From: Deltaproteobacteria bacterium IMCC39146
GTDB lineage: Bacteria; Desulfobacterota; Desulfuromonadia; Desulfuromonadales; BM103
DNA: 64,000 nucleotides
Assembly: GCA_030005635.1 (NCBI GenBank)
Contig: JARUHP010000005.1
Location: forward strand, 1-64,000
Direction: 5' to 3'
Under the pieces are notes generated by a model. It was not told where the DNA came from. It was given only the letters and a program-made list of their open reading frames with translations, and made no database searches. A program made the translations under genes and the position numbers. This document shows, piece after piece, positions 18,881 to 28,534 of the stretch; the first letter of the stretch is position 1; each line of letters opens with the position of its first letter.

Positions 18881-19372
18881 ATGCAAGCCTTGATACTCCT
18901 TAGTGATGGCAGTGTGCACGCTCAGTCCAGGATTGGCTATGGGGCTTATCTCGCAGTGCCTGACCCTGGGCTTTCTCTGCAGGAGTTGATAGCGCACGTG
19001 CGTGTGAAGCGCTTTACCCAAACCTCTTCAACAAAACTCGAGTTGCAGACGTTACTGTGGGCATTGAGTGACCTTCAGGTGTCAGGGCGTAAGGTGGTTA
19101 TTTACACGGATTCGCAAAATATTATCGACTTGCCAGGCAGACGTGAAAAGCTTGAGCGCAAGGCTTATTGCTCAAGCAAGGATCGGCTGCTCAACAACCA
19201 TGAGCTGTATCAGGAGTTTTATCGTCTGACCGATCTGCTCGATTATGAATTGGTGAAAGTGCACGGTCATCTGGCGTCGAAGAAAAAGGCAGGTATTGAC
19301 CGGCTCTTTACGCTTGTGGATAGAGCGTCCAGGCAGGCTCTTAGAGCAGCGTCCTCGGTGGGGTCGGACTGA
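18881..19372 (+). CDS. RNase H-fold protein
   Basis: 163 residues. RNase H acidic residues are visible: D9 in LLSDGSV, E54 in TKLELQTLL, D77 in VIYTDSQN, and D147 in LVDRASRQALR, with H128/H130 in KVHGH. This fits a ribonuclease H-like enzyme that cuts RNA in RNA-DNA hybrids. It differs from classic RnhA in the insert around residues 84-110, and the helix usually carrying basic residues is altered. It begins 8 bp after the U32 gene, so the two are likely one transcript. Classic rnhA function is plausible but not proven. Confidence 0.8.
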   Translation: MQALILLSDGSVHAQSRIGYGAYLAVPDPGLSLQELIAHVRVKRFTQTSSTKLELQTLLWALSDLQVSGRKVVIYTDSQNIIDLPGRREKLERKAYCSSKDRLLNNHELYQEFYRLTDLLDYELVKVHGHLASKKKAGIDRLFTLVDRASRQALRAASSVGSD

Positions 19373-19409
19373 ACCTCCCATGTCACACGTTTTATAAGGA
19401 AAAACGACA

Positions 19410-19739
19410 ATGAAAAAATGTCCCTTCTGCGCTGAAGACGTTCAAGATGAGGCGATAAAGTGTAAGCATTGCAGTGAGTTTTTGGACTCCTCCTTTTCTC
19501 CACGTGTCGAAAAAGAAGCATTGCCTTGGTATTTCCGAACCACGTTTATTGTCCTCGCGCTTTGTAGCGTGGGCCCTCTGGCGTTACCCATGATCTGGTG
19601 GCGGCCACAAACGACCCTGGCGTGGAAGATCGGTCTCACCATCGGCATCCTCTTGCTTAGCTGGGTTTTGTACCTGGTCACGCTGGAATCACTGCGTAGT
19701 ATTCAGGAGTATTACGAACTTCTTAATAGCCGCCCATAA
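19410..19739 (+). CDS. small zinc-ribbon membrane protein
   Basis: 109 residues. The N-terminus has paired CPFC and CKHC knuckles (residues 4-21), a zinc ribbon common in small bacterial membrane proteins. Two membrane segments follow at about 44-62 and 70-88. AAGGA precedes the ATG by 9 bases. It lies upstream of the LemA/TPM genes, but the promoter before lemA suggests a separate transcript. Function unknown. Confidence 0.8.
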   Translation: MKKCPFCAEDVQDEAIKCKHCSEFLDSSFSPRVEKEALPWYFRTTFIVLALCSVGPLALPMIWWRPQTTLAWKIGLTIGILLLSWVLYLVTLESLRSIQEYYELLNSRP

Positions 19740-19754
19740 AAATCTCTTGCCCGG

Positions 19755-19783
19755 TTGTAAATCCCCAAGTGGATGACTATAGT
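19755..19783 (+). promoter_or_regulatory. sigma70-like promoter for lemA-TPM genes
   Basis: TTGTAA and TATAGT are separated by 17 bases, 50 bp upstream of the lemA start codon. Confidence 0.5.
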
Positions 19784-19832
19784 GAAGTCCCACATACAAA
19801 CATACCATTTGACCCTGAAAAAGGAGTTTCAC

Positions 19833-20423
19833 ATGTTGAAACGTTTTGTTCTGTTGCTGATCGTCGCTCTTGTCGCCCTGCCTGCTCTCAGCGGTTGTGG
19901 CTACAACCAGATCCAGAAAAACGAAGAAGGTGTTTTTGCCGCCTGGGCCGATGTAGAAGCAACCTATCAGAGACGTAGCGATCTGATCCCCAACCTGGTT
20001 GAAACGGTCAAGGCTTATGCTTCCCACGAGAAGGAAACTCTACAGGCCGTTACCGAAGCCCGTGCCAGCGTCGGCAAAACCCAGATCAATACCGGCGATC
20101 TTGGCGATCCTGCGGCTATGGCTAAATTCCAGCAGGCGCAGGGAGCGCTTTCCGGAGCACTCTCCCGATTGTTGGTGACTGTTGAGCGTTACCCGGATCT
20201 TAAGGCCAACCAGAATTTCCTTGACCTGCAACACCAGCTGGAAGGGACTGAAAACCGTATCAATGTTGCTCGCCAGCGCTACAACAAGGCGGTACAAACC
20301 TTCAATAGCTCGATTCGGACCTTTCCCAACAACCTGACCAACAAGTTCCTGCTGAACCTCGAGCGTAAAGAACCCTTTAAGGCTGAAGCGGGTGCCGAAA
20401 AAGCACCTAAAGTGAAATTCTAA
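19833..20423 (+). CDS. lemA: LemA family lipoprotein
   Basis: 196 residues from ATG 19833, chosen because AAGGAG lies just upstream and a lipoprotein signal follows (lipobox ALSGC, modified C22). The LemA domain shows [21 protein letters not shown] and the periodic helices typical of the family ([10 protein letters not shown]…FP). LemA proteins are membrane-anchored helical bundles of unclear function, often encoded with TPM-domain proteins, as here. Three bases separate it from the next gene. Confidence 0.95.
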   Translation: MLKRFVLLLIVALVALPALSGCGYNQIQKNEEGVFAAWADVEATYQRRSDLIPNLVETVKAYASHEKETLQAVTEARASVGKTQINTGDLGDPAAMAKFQQAQGALSGALSRLLVTVERYPDLKANQNFLDLQHQLEGTENRINVARQRYNKAVQTFNSSIRTFPNNLTNKFLLNLERKEPFKAEAGAEKAPKVKF

Positions 20424-20426
20424 ATA

Positions 20427-21167
20427 ATGTCCATACGTCGATTTGTTCTACCTATCTTATTTGTTCTCCTCATGCCGTTTAATCTCCTGGCACTTGAGGT
20501 GCCAAAGCACACCGGTTACGTCAATGACCAGGCGGGATTAATTTCGTCGGCAACGGAACTGAAGATCGAAAACTTTCTGCGTGGCTTCGAGAGCAGCGAT
20601 TCGACCCAGTTGGTTGTATTGACCGTCGATTCTCTGCAGGGTGAAGCTCTGGAGGAATACAGCCTGAAGGTCGCCGAAAACTGGGGCGTAGGGCAGAAGG
20701 GCAAGGATAACGGCGCGCTGCTTTTGATCGCCAAGCAGGAGCGAAAGGTTCGTATCGAAGTGGGATACGGTCTGGAAGGGAAGCTCACCGACCTGCTTGC
20801 CGGGCGCATTATCGACAATGACATCACTCCACGCTTCAAGGCTGGTGATTACGAAGGTGGTGTTATCGCCGGTATCACAGGGATGGCCGAAGCGGTTCGT
20901 GGGGAATACACAGGCACTGGCACGACCTCCGGTAAGAAAAAACGCAACCCTTGGGGCTCTCTGGCCCTGCTCCTATTCTTGGGCCCTGGCTTAATGCTTC
21001 TCGGTGGAGGCGGCAGACGCGGCCGGAGTGGCCGGAGTGGCCGACGTGGGCTCGGCGGCTTCTGGATTGGCGGTATGGGGGGCGGAGGCGGCTTCGGCGG
21101 AGGAGGCGGAGGTTTTGGTGGTGGAGGTGGCGGCTTTGGTGGTGGTGGTTCTTCGGGCGGTTGGTAA
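20427..21167 (+). CDS. TPM-domain membrane protein with glycine-rich tail
   Basis: 246 residues. The signal peptide (about 1-22) is followed by a TPM domain (about 28-150, VNDQAGLIS, VEVGYGLEGKLTD, RIIDNDITPRFKAGDYEGG), a membrane segment (about 175-195), an Arg-rich stretch, and a tail of Gly with scattered Phe (about 200-246). TPM domains lie outside the cytoplasmic membrane and are implicated in photosystem repair in plants and in envelope roles in bacteria. It is directly linked to lemA. The Gly-Phe tail is usual for this group. Confidence 0.93.
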   Translation: MSIRRFVLPILFVLLMPFNLLALEVPKHTGYVNDQAGLISSATELKIENFLRGFESSDSTQLVVLTVDSLQGEALEEYSLKVAENWGVGQKGKDNGALLLIAKQERKVRIEVGYGLEGKLTDLLAGRIIDNDITPRFKAGDYEGGVIAGITGMAEAVRGEYTGTGTTSGKKKRNPWGSLALLLFLGPGLMLLGGGGRRGRSGRSGRRGLGGFWIGGMGGGGGFGGGGGGFGGGGGGFGGGGSSGGW

Positions 21168-21249
21168 GAGCACGCGGCACATTAAGTTGTTCCCCTCGCG
21201 TCACCTGGCAGCGATTAATGAATGATCTAGAACGAGACAAAGGTACCGC

Positions 21250-21876
21250 ATGATAGCAAAAGAGCTCTTCACCGAGGCAGAAAAAAAACGCATTGAATCG
21301 GCAGTGCAGCAGGCTGAGAAACAAACCAGCGGCGAAATTGTGCCGATGGTGGTTGATGAGTCTTATGACTACCCACGAGCTGAAATTCTTGGCGCCGGTC
21401 TTTTCTCCCTGGCGACGGCAGTCTCACTCAGTTGGGGCTTTTTCGGCGAATCGCTCTGGCATTTCCTGTGGATCTTTGCTCTTTGCTATTTTCCGTTCAA
21501 ACTCCTTATCCGCAAGCTTCCCACTCTCCGGCGACGCCTCATTCATCCGATTGAGATCAGTGCCGAAGTTGAGGAGAAGGCGATCATCTCCTTTCTTGAA
21601 CAGGGGCTGCACCATACCCGCGACGAGACCGGCATCCTTATTCTTATCTCACTCTTCGAACATCGGGTTCATGTGCTGGCTGATCGTGGGATTAACGCTG
21701 TCGTTCCTGCCAACAGTTGGGATGAAGTTGTCCGGACCATCACAGACGGTATCCACCGTGGTGACACCTGTAATGCTCTCTGTGCAGCGATCGAGAGCTG
21801 TGGTCAACTCCTTGCAGAGCATTTCCCTGTTAAGGTCGACGATACCAACGAGCTCCCCAACCTGATTATCGAATAA
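21250..21876 (+). CDS. second TPM-domain protein, membrane anchored
   Basis: 208 residues. The N-terminal helix and TSGEIVPMVV strand begin a TPM domain that is interrupted by two membrane segments (about 47-65 and 72-88). It resumes with FLEQGLHHTRDETGILILISLFEHRVHVLAD. This split layout is the family type usually found after a LemA and glycine-rich TPM pair. It probably works with them at the membrane. The spacer from the preceding gene is 82 bp. Confidence 0.9.
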   Translation: MIAKELFTEAEKKRIESAVQQAEKQTSGEIVPMVVDESYDYPRAEILGAGLFSLATAVSLSWGFFGESLWHFLWIFALCYFPFKLLIRKLPTLRRRLIHPIEISAEVEEKAIISFLEQGLHHTRDETGILILISLFEHRVHVLADRGINAVVPANSWDEVVRTITDGIHRGDTCNALCAAIESCGQLLAEHFPVKVDDTNELPNLIIE

Positions 21877-22054
21877 GCAAATTGGGTTATCTATTTCGCT
21901 CCAGTAAACACACGACCGGCCTTGTTGGCATAAAAAATTACGGCGTTGTCTTTACGTCATTTCATCATTGATACGACACTCGCTTTTTAGATTTTGTTTT
22001 ACTCTGCGTTGCCTGTGTCTCTGCGGTGAGACACGGTTTTGCTTTTTGTCTTTC

Positions 22055-22103
22055 AAGGGAATTTCAGTCCCGATCTAACCTATGGACTTTCAGTCCATAG
22101 TGG
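22055..22103. repeat. paired small hairpins (CAGTCC palindromes)
   Basis: A perfect 9-bp stem CTATGGACT/AGTCCATAG with a 3-base loop lies at 22080-22100. It is preceded by GGGAATTTCAGTCCC. Both carry the core TTTCAGTCC. They resemble REP-like dispersed hairpins. No T-run follows, so it is probably not a terminator. Just upstream (22,001-22,036) is a decayed GTGTCTCTGCGGTG phrase. Confidence 0.6.
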
Positions 22104-22165
22104 TTGAGTAAGACAGGTGAAATGTTAACCAAACCTGCACGTCTGAAAGTTTACGAGGTCACAAT

Positions 22166-23380
22166 GTGGTTATTGCTGTAGTCGGTGGTGGCGCAGCAGG
22201 TTTTTTTGCGGCTATCAACGTTAAGGAAAATTTCCCTGACGCCGAGGTGACCATCTTTGAGAAATCAAAAGAGGTTCTCTCCAAGGTTAAAGTGTCTGGT
22301 GGCGGCCGCTGCAACTTTACCAACGGCTGCTCAAGTACGGCAGAGCTCTCCGAGGCCTATCCCCGGGGAGGAAAAGCGTTAAAAAGAGCTTTCTACAATT
22401 TCGATAACAAAGATACGATGAAATGGTTTGAGTCTCGCGGTGTCCCTGTGATTGTCCAGGAGGATGGGTGTGTTTTCCCCCGCTCGCAAGATTCTCAAAG
22501 CGTCATCGATTGCTTCTTGGAGCAAGCCCGGAGACTGGGAATTTCAGTTGAACTGGGTAGAGGTGTAAAAGCCATTGATGAAATCAATGGCAAACTGCAT
22601 CTGGATTTTTTCGGGGGGAAATCCCCAGCCCGCAGTTTTGACAAGGTGATCGTAACCAGCGGTGGTTCTCCTCGCAGAGACGGCCTGCTCTGGCTGGAAA
22701 AGTTACATCATAAAATCGAAGATCCTGTTCCTTCCTTGTTCACCTTTAAAATGCCCGATGAAGAGGTTGCCGAGTTGATGGGGGTTGTTGTTGAAAAGAC
22801 CCTTGTCAGTATCCAGGGCACCAAACTCAAAAGCGATGGCCCGATCCTGTTCACGCATTGGGGAATGAGTGGTCCGGCAATCTTGAAACTCTCGGCGCTT
22901 GGTGCGAGGTTGCTGAGTGATGCAGGGTACGTATTCAAAGTCCAGGTCAACTGGACCAACGTGCGCAATTATGATGAGGTCTTTGCCCAACTACAAAAGC
23001 TTTGCGCTGATCATGGGAAAAAGATTTTGTCCAACGTCAGACCCTTTGCATTACCTGAAAGGTTATGGACTCACCTGATCGCAAAAAGTGGTTTGCCGTC
23101 TGCTAAAAAGTGGGAAGAATTGGGCAAGGGCGGAGTTCACAGATTGGCTCGTGTGCTGACCAATGATGTGTATGAGGTTAATGGACGAACCCATTTCCGG
23201 GAAGAGTTTGTAACCTGTGGAGGGGTGAGCCTGGAGAGTATCGACTTCAAGACGATGCAGAGCAAGGTGTGTAAGAACCTCTATTTTGCAGGAGAGGTTA
23301 TGGATATAGACGGCCTCACTGGTGGTTATAATTTTCAGGCGGCCTGGACCACTGCGTTTATCGCGGCCAAATTGAAATGA
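22166..23380 (+). CDS. NAD(P)/FAD-dependent oxidoreductase, HI0933/BaiN-like
   Basis: 404 residues from GTG 22166, preceded by GAGG with 7-base spacing. The dinucleotide motif VVGGGAAGFFAA starts at residue 5. The family hallmarks KVKVSGGGRCNFTN, TSGGSPRRDGLLWLE, THWGMSGPAIL and GEVMDIDGLTGGYNFQAAW are intact. Proteins of this group bind FAD and include flavin reductases and bile-acid-modifying BaiN. The physiological substrate in most bacteria is unknown. It stands alone. Confidence 0.92.
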   Translation: MVIAVVGGGAAGFFAAINVKENFPDAEVTIFEKSKEVLSKVKVSGGGRCNFTNGCSSTAELSEAYPRGGKALKRAFYNFDNKDTMKWFESRGVPVIVQEDGCVFPRSQDSQSVIDCFLEQARRLGISVELGRGVKAIDEINGKLHLDFFGGKSPARSFDKVIVTSGGSPRRDGLLWLEKLHHKIEDPVPSLFTFKMPDEEVAELMGVVVEKTLVSIQGTKLKSDGPILFTHWGMSGPAILKLSALGARLLSDAGYVFKVQVNWTNVRNYDEVFAQLQKLCADHGKKILSNVRPFALPERLWTHLIAKSGLPSAKKWEELGKGGVHRLARVLTNDVYEVNGRTHFREEFVTCGGVSLESIDFKTMQSKVCKNLYFAGEVMDIDGLTGGYNFQAAWTTAFIAAKLK

Positions 23381-23593
23381 ATGGGGACAATACCTACTCT
23401 AATGTCGGTCAAGTTTCCTGTTTTACAGGATGATCAACTGGCGACAACTCTGAACAGCAGAGACCTTTCCACTGTAACGTCAACAATCCTTACTCTTCGT
23501 AGCTGTTAATAAGGTGGTTGAAGTTCCTCTTCAAAACAGCTACTCTCCGATGCTCTTTTTTGCGAGCGACCCATTCCAACTATCGAGAGCAAT

Positions 23594-25516
23594 ATGCAAG
23601 ACACCCTTGATTCGGCAACAACGTCTTTTGTCTCTAAAGAAGAGCAACGACTCGTCGAAATTTGTGAGGCGGCAGACCGTTACGGTCGTGACCGCAAGGA
23701 ACAGTTGCGCGGCCACCATCAAAAAATACGGGTTTTAAAAACCGAGCGCCTTAACAGCAACAATCCCCGTGAAATAGATAAGATAACGTTTGAGATAGAG
23801 AGACTTTCCCAGTACGATCCAGCTAGATACCTTGTTCCCTTTGAGCAGATGGCGTCGCCTTATCTGGCCGGCATCGCAATTTTCGACGACAACCCCAAGA
23901 TTGGGCGCAGACATATTCTTCTTGGCAAGCAGAGCTTGATGGTCGGTTCAAAGGTGATGGTCACTGACTGGCGAAAAGCCCAGATCTCCAAACTTTATTA
24001 CGAATGGGAGGAGGGGGAAGAGTACGAAGATGATATTGGCGATCTGGAGCGCAGCGGAACGATTGAAAAGAAGATTGTCTACGGTATCTCCAGGCGCGAA
24101 CTGCTCTCCCTGCAGACCGGGGCCGGCGCATTCGAAAAACGAGACGGTGATTGGGGTGAGCCAGCGCAACAAAACTCCAGCGTGGCTAAAAAGGAGATCA
24201 GCGGTGATCACCGCATGGTCGATATTGTCTCCCTGATCTCCCCGGAGCAGTTCGCACTGATCGCCCGCAAGAATGAAGGATGCCTCTATCTGACCGGTGG
24301 CGCAGGTTGTGGTAAAACGACGGTGGCTTTGCATCGGCTTTCTTTCCTGATCTTCAATCAGCCCGAACGTTTCCGGGCGCAACGCTGCCTGGTTGTGATG
24401 TTCAACAAGTCGCTGCGCAACTATGTCAAGAAGACGTCGGTCGACTTGCTGACCAATAAGTTGCCGGTTGAGACCTTCCATTCCTGGGCGGTCAAAGCGA
24501 TGCGCGCCCTTGGCGTCAAGGTAAGCTTTACCTCTACGGGTGAGGGTGGGCTCACCATCTTGAAAAAAAGCTCCGGTATCTATGCTGCTCTACTTGATTA
24601 TGTAAAGACTCCTGGTCCGGACTCGCTCCTCGAAGACCTTGGCGCGTTTTATGCCGATTCGGCCTTGTGGCGACGGCATCTCGGGAACATATCAAATCTT
24701 GATGCGCTCAGTCGACAGGGACGCAGACTTTCAGCCGGTGACAACACAGAGATCGCTTTTGACGATGCCGGAGTACTTATTCTTCTTGGCCAGCTACGTA
24801 AACCGGGCATGGAATTGGCCGATGCCCTTGGTTGGTACGATCATGTACTGGTGGATGAGGCGCAGGATCTTTCGCTGGTCGAACTTCACGCCCTGATGTT
24901 TGCCACCACACAGCGGCGGAGCCTGACGGTTTGCGCCGATGAAAAACAAAAGATCCTCGATTTTGTCGACTCGGCGGGATTCTCTGCTTTTCAGATGGAA
25001 TTGCAGAATGCAGGGCTTTCTTCAGGAGAGCTGGATATCAGCTATCGCTCGACACGTCAGATCATGGCTTTGGCCTCGAGGGTCTCAGGTCGACCCGTAG
25101 GTAAAGTTATCAACGAAGGGCCGGACCCTCGTTTTCATCAATTTGCCACTCAGGTCGATGCCCTCAGTCATTTGCGGCGTTCAGTTGGGGTTTTGCTGGA
25201 ACGCGAGAAAAGCAGTTTGACCGCGATCATCTGTCGGTTTAAACATGAGGCCGAAACTGTTTACGCTGCTCTGAGAGAGTTGCGTGGCGTTCGACTGCAG
25301 ACCGCAGATCTCTCTTTTGAACCGGGTATTCTCATCACCAATGCGCACCAGGTGAAAGGCCTGGAGTTCTCAGGGGTGATCCTTTGGAATCCGACGCAGA
25401 AGGCTTACCCGGTAACCGACCTGGGGAAAAACCTGCTCTATGTCGCCATCACCCGTGCCAGTGACCGCTTGGCCGTCTATCACAACGAATCTCTTTCCCC
25501 CCTTTTCTCTACCTAG
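23594..25516 (+). CDS. UvrD/Rep-type superfamily 1 helicase, HelD-like
   Basis: 640 residues. The N-terminal coiled coil (about 15-75) is followed by a HelD-type region (IGRRHILL; VTDWRKAQISKLYYE at about 122-138). Walker A GGAGCGKTT is near 235-243, Walker B DEAQD is midway, and QVKGLEFSGVILW and YVAITRASDRL (motifs V and VI) are near the end. HelD in Firmicutes removes RNA polymerase from nucleic acid. The coiled coil and DWR signature fit that role better than UvrD repair helicases, but this is inference. No partner genes are adjacent. Confidence 0.87.
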   Translation: MQDTLDSATTSFVSKEEQRLVEICEAADRYGRDRKEQLRGHHQKIRVLKTERLNSNNPREIDKITFEIERLSQYDPARYLVPFEQMASPYLAGIAIFDDNPKIGRRHILLGKQSLMVGSKVMVTDWRKAQISKLYYEWEEGEEYEDDIGDLERSGTIEKKIVYGISRRELLSLQTGAGAFEKRDGDWGEPAQQNSSVAKKEISGDHRMVDIVSLISPEQFALIARKNEGCLYLTGGAGCGKTTVALHRLSFLIFNQPERFRAQRCLVVMFNKSLRNYVKKTSVDLLTNKLPVETFHSWAVKAMRALGVKVSFTSTGEGGLTILKKSSGIYAALLDYVKTPGPDSLLEDLGAFYADSALWRRHLGNISNLDALSRQGRRLSAGDNTEIAFDDAGVLILLGQLRKPGMELADALGWYDHVLVDEAQDLSLVELHALMFATTQRRSLTVCADEKQKILDFVDSAGFSAFQMELQNAGLSSGELDISYRSTRQIMALASRVSGRPVGKVINEGPDPRFHQFATQVDALSHLRRSVGVLLEREKSSLTAIICRFKHEAETVYAALRELRGVRLQTADLSFEPGILITNAHQVKGLEFSGVILWNPTQKAYPVTDLGKNLLYVAITRASDRLAVYHNESLSPLFST

Positions 25517-25684
25517 CAGCCTGTTCATGGTTAGTTCGACAAGTTGCTAGCCTCATCTGTTTTTTACATCGTATTGCCAAGTCATCAATAAGGTTTGTCC
25601 TTGTATGCAAGTGTGGCCTCAGTGCCTTACAATTGCTATTATGTTTTGTCACCTTCCAACTAAAGGCGTACCAAGGAGATATCC

Positions 25685-26158
25685 ATGACCAGATTTACCA
25701 AACTAGTCATCTGCTTAATCCTCTTCATTACCTCTGTCGGTTGTGCCAGCCTGGAGCCAGGGTTTGAAACACCGACTGTGAATATCATCTCTTTTCGTGT
25801 TCTCCCTTCAGAAGGAGCAGTCCCTAAATTCGAGATTGGTCTGCATATCGTCAACCCGAACCGTTCTTCTCTCAAGCTCGATGGCCTTATCTACTCTGTG
25901 ACCCTTGAAGGACACAAAGTTCTGACCGGGGTCTCAAACAAGCTGCCAACGATCGATGCCTATGGAGAAGGCGATGTTGTCCTGGTCGCGACTGCTGATC
26001 TTCTCAGTAGTATTGGTCTGTTCGCTCGCTTGTTACAGTCACAGCAGGAAACTTTTGATTACACGCTTGACGCAAAACTCGATATTGGCAGCTTCCGGCC
26101 GAGGATTCATGTTGTTAAAGAAGGCGAGATCTCACTGCAGGGAGCTGCAAGACAGTAG
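25685..26158 (+). CDS. LEA type 2 (WHy-domain) lipoprotein
   Basis: 157 residues. It has a lipoprotein signal peptide with lipobox SVGC (C20) and no aspartate at +2, favouring outer-membrane sorting. The body is a WHy/LEA14-type beta sandwich, seen from IGLHIVNPNRSSLKLDGLIYSVTLEG. Such lipoproteins are widespread and linked to stress or envelope roles without a defined activity. AAGGAG precedes the ATG. It is 83 bp before a radical SAM gene. Confidence 0.85.
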   Translation: MTRFTKLVICLILFITSVGCASLEPGFETPTVNIISFRVLPSEGAVPKFEIGLHIVNPNRSSLKLDGLIYSVTLEGHKVLTGVSNKLPTIDAYGEGDVVLVATADLLSSIGLFARLLQSQQETFDYTLDAKLDIGSFRPRIHVVKEGEISLQGAARQ

Positions 26159-26241
26159 AACTGAAAGAGAACCAGACTCAGAAGATCTCAACATAATATT
26201 GTGAGGGAAAAGGAAGAGAAGGGTGAAAAGGATGCAAACAT

Positions 26242-27396
26242 ATGAAAACCTGTGAGGAATACGAAGGGTTTGAACTTGGGCCAATTAGACCGCCAAGTGA
26301 AGCCCAGAGTTTGATGCTTAGAATTACAAGGAATTGCCCCTGGAACAATTGCACCTTTTGTGGCCTGTACAAGGGTCAGAAATTCAGTATTCGTCCTGTA
26401 AAGCACCTGATTAAAGATATCGATACGATTCATTATTATGTGGAAAAGATACAGGCTTTCATGGCGCAGTCTGGAGGTGCAACACAGCGTCAGTATATGG
26501 ACCTTATGAGCGGGCGTTCAGAGAACGAGAAGATGGCTTTGCATACGGCGATGAACTGGGTGCAAGGGGGGATGCAGTCGATCTTCCTCCAGGATGCCAA
26601 CACCCTGATCATCAAACCGGATGATCTGATTGAAATATTGAACTACGCGAAAAAATGCTTTCCACAAGTGCAGCGGATCACCTCCTATGCTCGTTCTCAA
26701 ACAATCGCTCGTATCAGCGATAAAGATATGGTCCGTATCGCTGAGGCCGGATTGAACCGAATTCACATTGGTCTCGAATCCGCCAGTAATGATGTCCTCG
26801 CTTTCGTGAAAAAAGGTGTAGATAAGGCTACGCATATCATCGCCGGTCAGAAAGTGAAGCGCGCCGGGATTGAGCTCTCCGAATATTTCATGCCTGGCTT
26901 GGGAGGAGAGGCTTTCTCAAATGAAAATGCAATGGAAACGGCCGCTGCTCTGAATCAGATCAATCCGGATTTTATTCGCATCCGGACTTTGGGACTTCCG
27001 GAAAATATTGAGCTCTACAAAGATTTTCAGTCGGGGGCATTTGCTAAACTAGGTGATGTCCCCATGGCTGAAGAACTCCTACTGTTACTGGACAACCTCA
27101 ACGGCATTACCAGTACGGTCAAAAGCGATCATATCCTGAACCTGTTTCAAGAGGTGGAGGGGCGTTTACCGGAAGATAAAGAGCAGATGACAGCACCCCT
27201 CAGAACTTTTCTGGCGATGCCGCCTGAAGAACAGTTGCTCTACATGGTTGGTAGACGTACGGGCATCTTTTCAAAGCTTGAGGACCTGCACGATTCTGAG
27301 CTACGCAAACATGCTGAAAATGCTCGTACCGCACATCGGGTCACGTTAAACAATGTTGATGATTTTACTTTAGAAATGATGAAACGATTTATTTGA
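26242..27396 (+). CDS. radical SAM protein with CX4CX2C cluster motif
   Basis: 384 residues. C32, C37 and C40 in CPWNNCTFC form the iron-sulfur motif. The spacing CX4CX2C is one residue longer than the usual CX3CX2C. Later motifs [14 protein letters not shown] and YFMPGLGGE are standard for the radical SAM barrel. No B12-binding domain precedes it. The C-terminal 100 residues (…[17 protein letters not shown]) are family-specific. Reaction unknown. A kinase-like gene follows 22 bp later and may act in the same pathway. Confidence 0.87.
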   Translation: MKTCEEYEGFELGPIRPPSEAQSLMLRITRNCPWNNCTFCGLYKGQKFSIRPVKHLIKDIDTIHYYVEKIQAFMAQSGGATQRQYMDLMSGRSENEKMALHTAMNWVQGGMQSIFLQDANTLIIKPDDLIEILNYAKKCFPQVQRITSYARSQTIARISDKDMVRIAEAGLNRIHIGLESASNDVLAFVKKGVDKATHIIAGQKVKRAGIELSEYFMPGLGGEAFSNENAMETAAALNQINPDFIRIRTLGLPENIELYKDFQSGAFAKLGDVPMAEELLLLLDNLNGITSTVKSDHILNLFQEVEGRLPEDKEQMTAPLRTFLAMPPEEQLLYMVGRRTGIFSKLEDLHDSELRKHAENARTAHRVTLNNVDDFTLEMMKRFI

Positions 27397-27418
27397 ATTA
27401 TTGCGGATACAAGTAATC

Positions 27419-28396
27419 ATGCATAAAGATTTCCCCGACATAATCAAGCAAGCCACAGGCGCCAGCGATATTGAACTCATCGAGGTGATCCAGGAGCTTT
27501 GGAGCGGCTACGGAACCATCCGCCGCTACCAATTGACTGGTGCAGGTCGAGAGCGGGTTGTAGTCAAACACGTTTATTTTTCTGTGCAGGGCGATCACCC
27601 CCGCGGCTGGAACACCAACCGGTCGCGTATGAGGAAGTTGCGCTCATACGAGGTGGAATCCTTTTGGTACACCAACTGGAGTAGCCGCTGCGATGAAACC
27701 TGCCCGGTTCCACGTTGCCTGGAATTGGAAACCCGCGGTAAAGAAACACTCATGGTTCTCGAAGATTTGGATGAACTCGGCTTCCCTGGTCGTCGGGAGA
27801 GTGTCGGAAAGGCGGAGATATTAGCCTGCCTACGCTGGCTGGCCAACTTTCACGCGACTTTTCTGGGTTGCAAGCCAGAGGGCTTGTGGGAGCAGGGGAC
27901 TTATTGGCATCTGGACACTCGCCCCGATGAACTCGAGGCTCTTGCTGACCTTCCGTTGAAGCAAGCTGCGAAAGCGATCGACCGACTCTTGCGGGAAAGC
28001 TGCTACCAGACATTTGTCCACGGTGATGCAAAGCTTGCAAACTTCTGTTTCTCTGCAGGCGGCGAACAGGTTGCTGCGGTCGATTTCCAATATGTTGGCG
28101 GCGGTTGCGGGATGAAGGATGTCGCCTACTTTATCGGCAGTTGTCTGGCTGAAGGAGAGTGTGAGAAACAAGAGGCCTGGTTGTTGGATAGCTATTTCTC
28201 AGCGCTCAAACAGGCACTGGCAAGACGACAACCATCCGTTGATGCAACAGCGGTAGAGGAGGAGTGGCGAACTCTTTTCCCCTTGGCCTGGACCGATTTT
28301 CATCGTTTCCTGAAAGGCTGGAGCCCCGGTCACTGGAAGCTGAATGCCTATAGTGAACGGATGGCGAGGCGTGTAATTGAATCCTTTGGTGGCTAA
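27419..28396 (+). CDS. aminoglycoside-phosphotransferase/choline-kinase-fold protein (EcKinase-like)
   Basis: 325 residues from ATG 27419; a TTG at 27401 is an alternative. The kinase fold is shown by VVVKHVYF (ATP lysine), the catalytic loop [13 protein letters not shown] and the metal-binding [19 protein letters not shown]. The short gly-x-asp replacement (DFQ) and the following GGG are features of the ecdysteroid-kinase-like (DUF227) group. It would phosphorylate a small hydroxylated molecule; the substrate is unknown. It follows the radical SAM gene by 22 bp, so co-expression is likely. A hairpin follows the stop. Confidence 0.85.
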   Translation: MHKDFPDIIKQATGASDIELIEVIQELWSGYGTIRRYQLTGAGRERVVVKHVYFSVQGDHPRGWNTNRSRMRKLRSYEVESFWYTNWSSRCDETCPVPRCLELETRGKETLMVLEDLDELGFPGRRESVGKAEILACLRWLANFHATFLGCKPEGLWEQGTYWHLDTRPDELEALADLPLKQAAKAIDRLLRESCYQTFVHGDAKLANFCFSAGGEQVAAVDFQYVGGGCGMKDVAYFIGSCLAEGECEKQEAWLLDSYFSALKQALARRQPSVDATAVEEEWRTLFPLAWTDFHRFLKGWSPGHWKLNAYSERMARRVIESFGG

Positions 28397-28398
28397 CA

Positions 28399-28432
28399 AA
28401 AAAGAGCCCGTGAATTCAGCTCTTTGCGTTTT
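28399..28432 (+). terminator. probable terminator
   Basis: AAAGAGC/GCTCTTT stem around CCGTGAATTCA, followed by GCGTTTTAT, directly after the kinase-like gene. The stem is short. Confidence 0.5.
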
Positions 28433-28534
28433 ATCCATCAGAGGTTTATGGTTATTGTCGTATGAGTGGAAAGTCTCTTTAAATCAAAAAAATTGGATTT
28501 TCTTCCCCGAAGCTTGCTGCGTTAATAGTATCAA

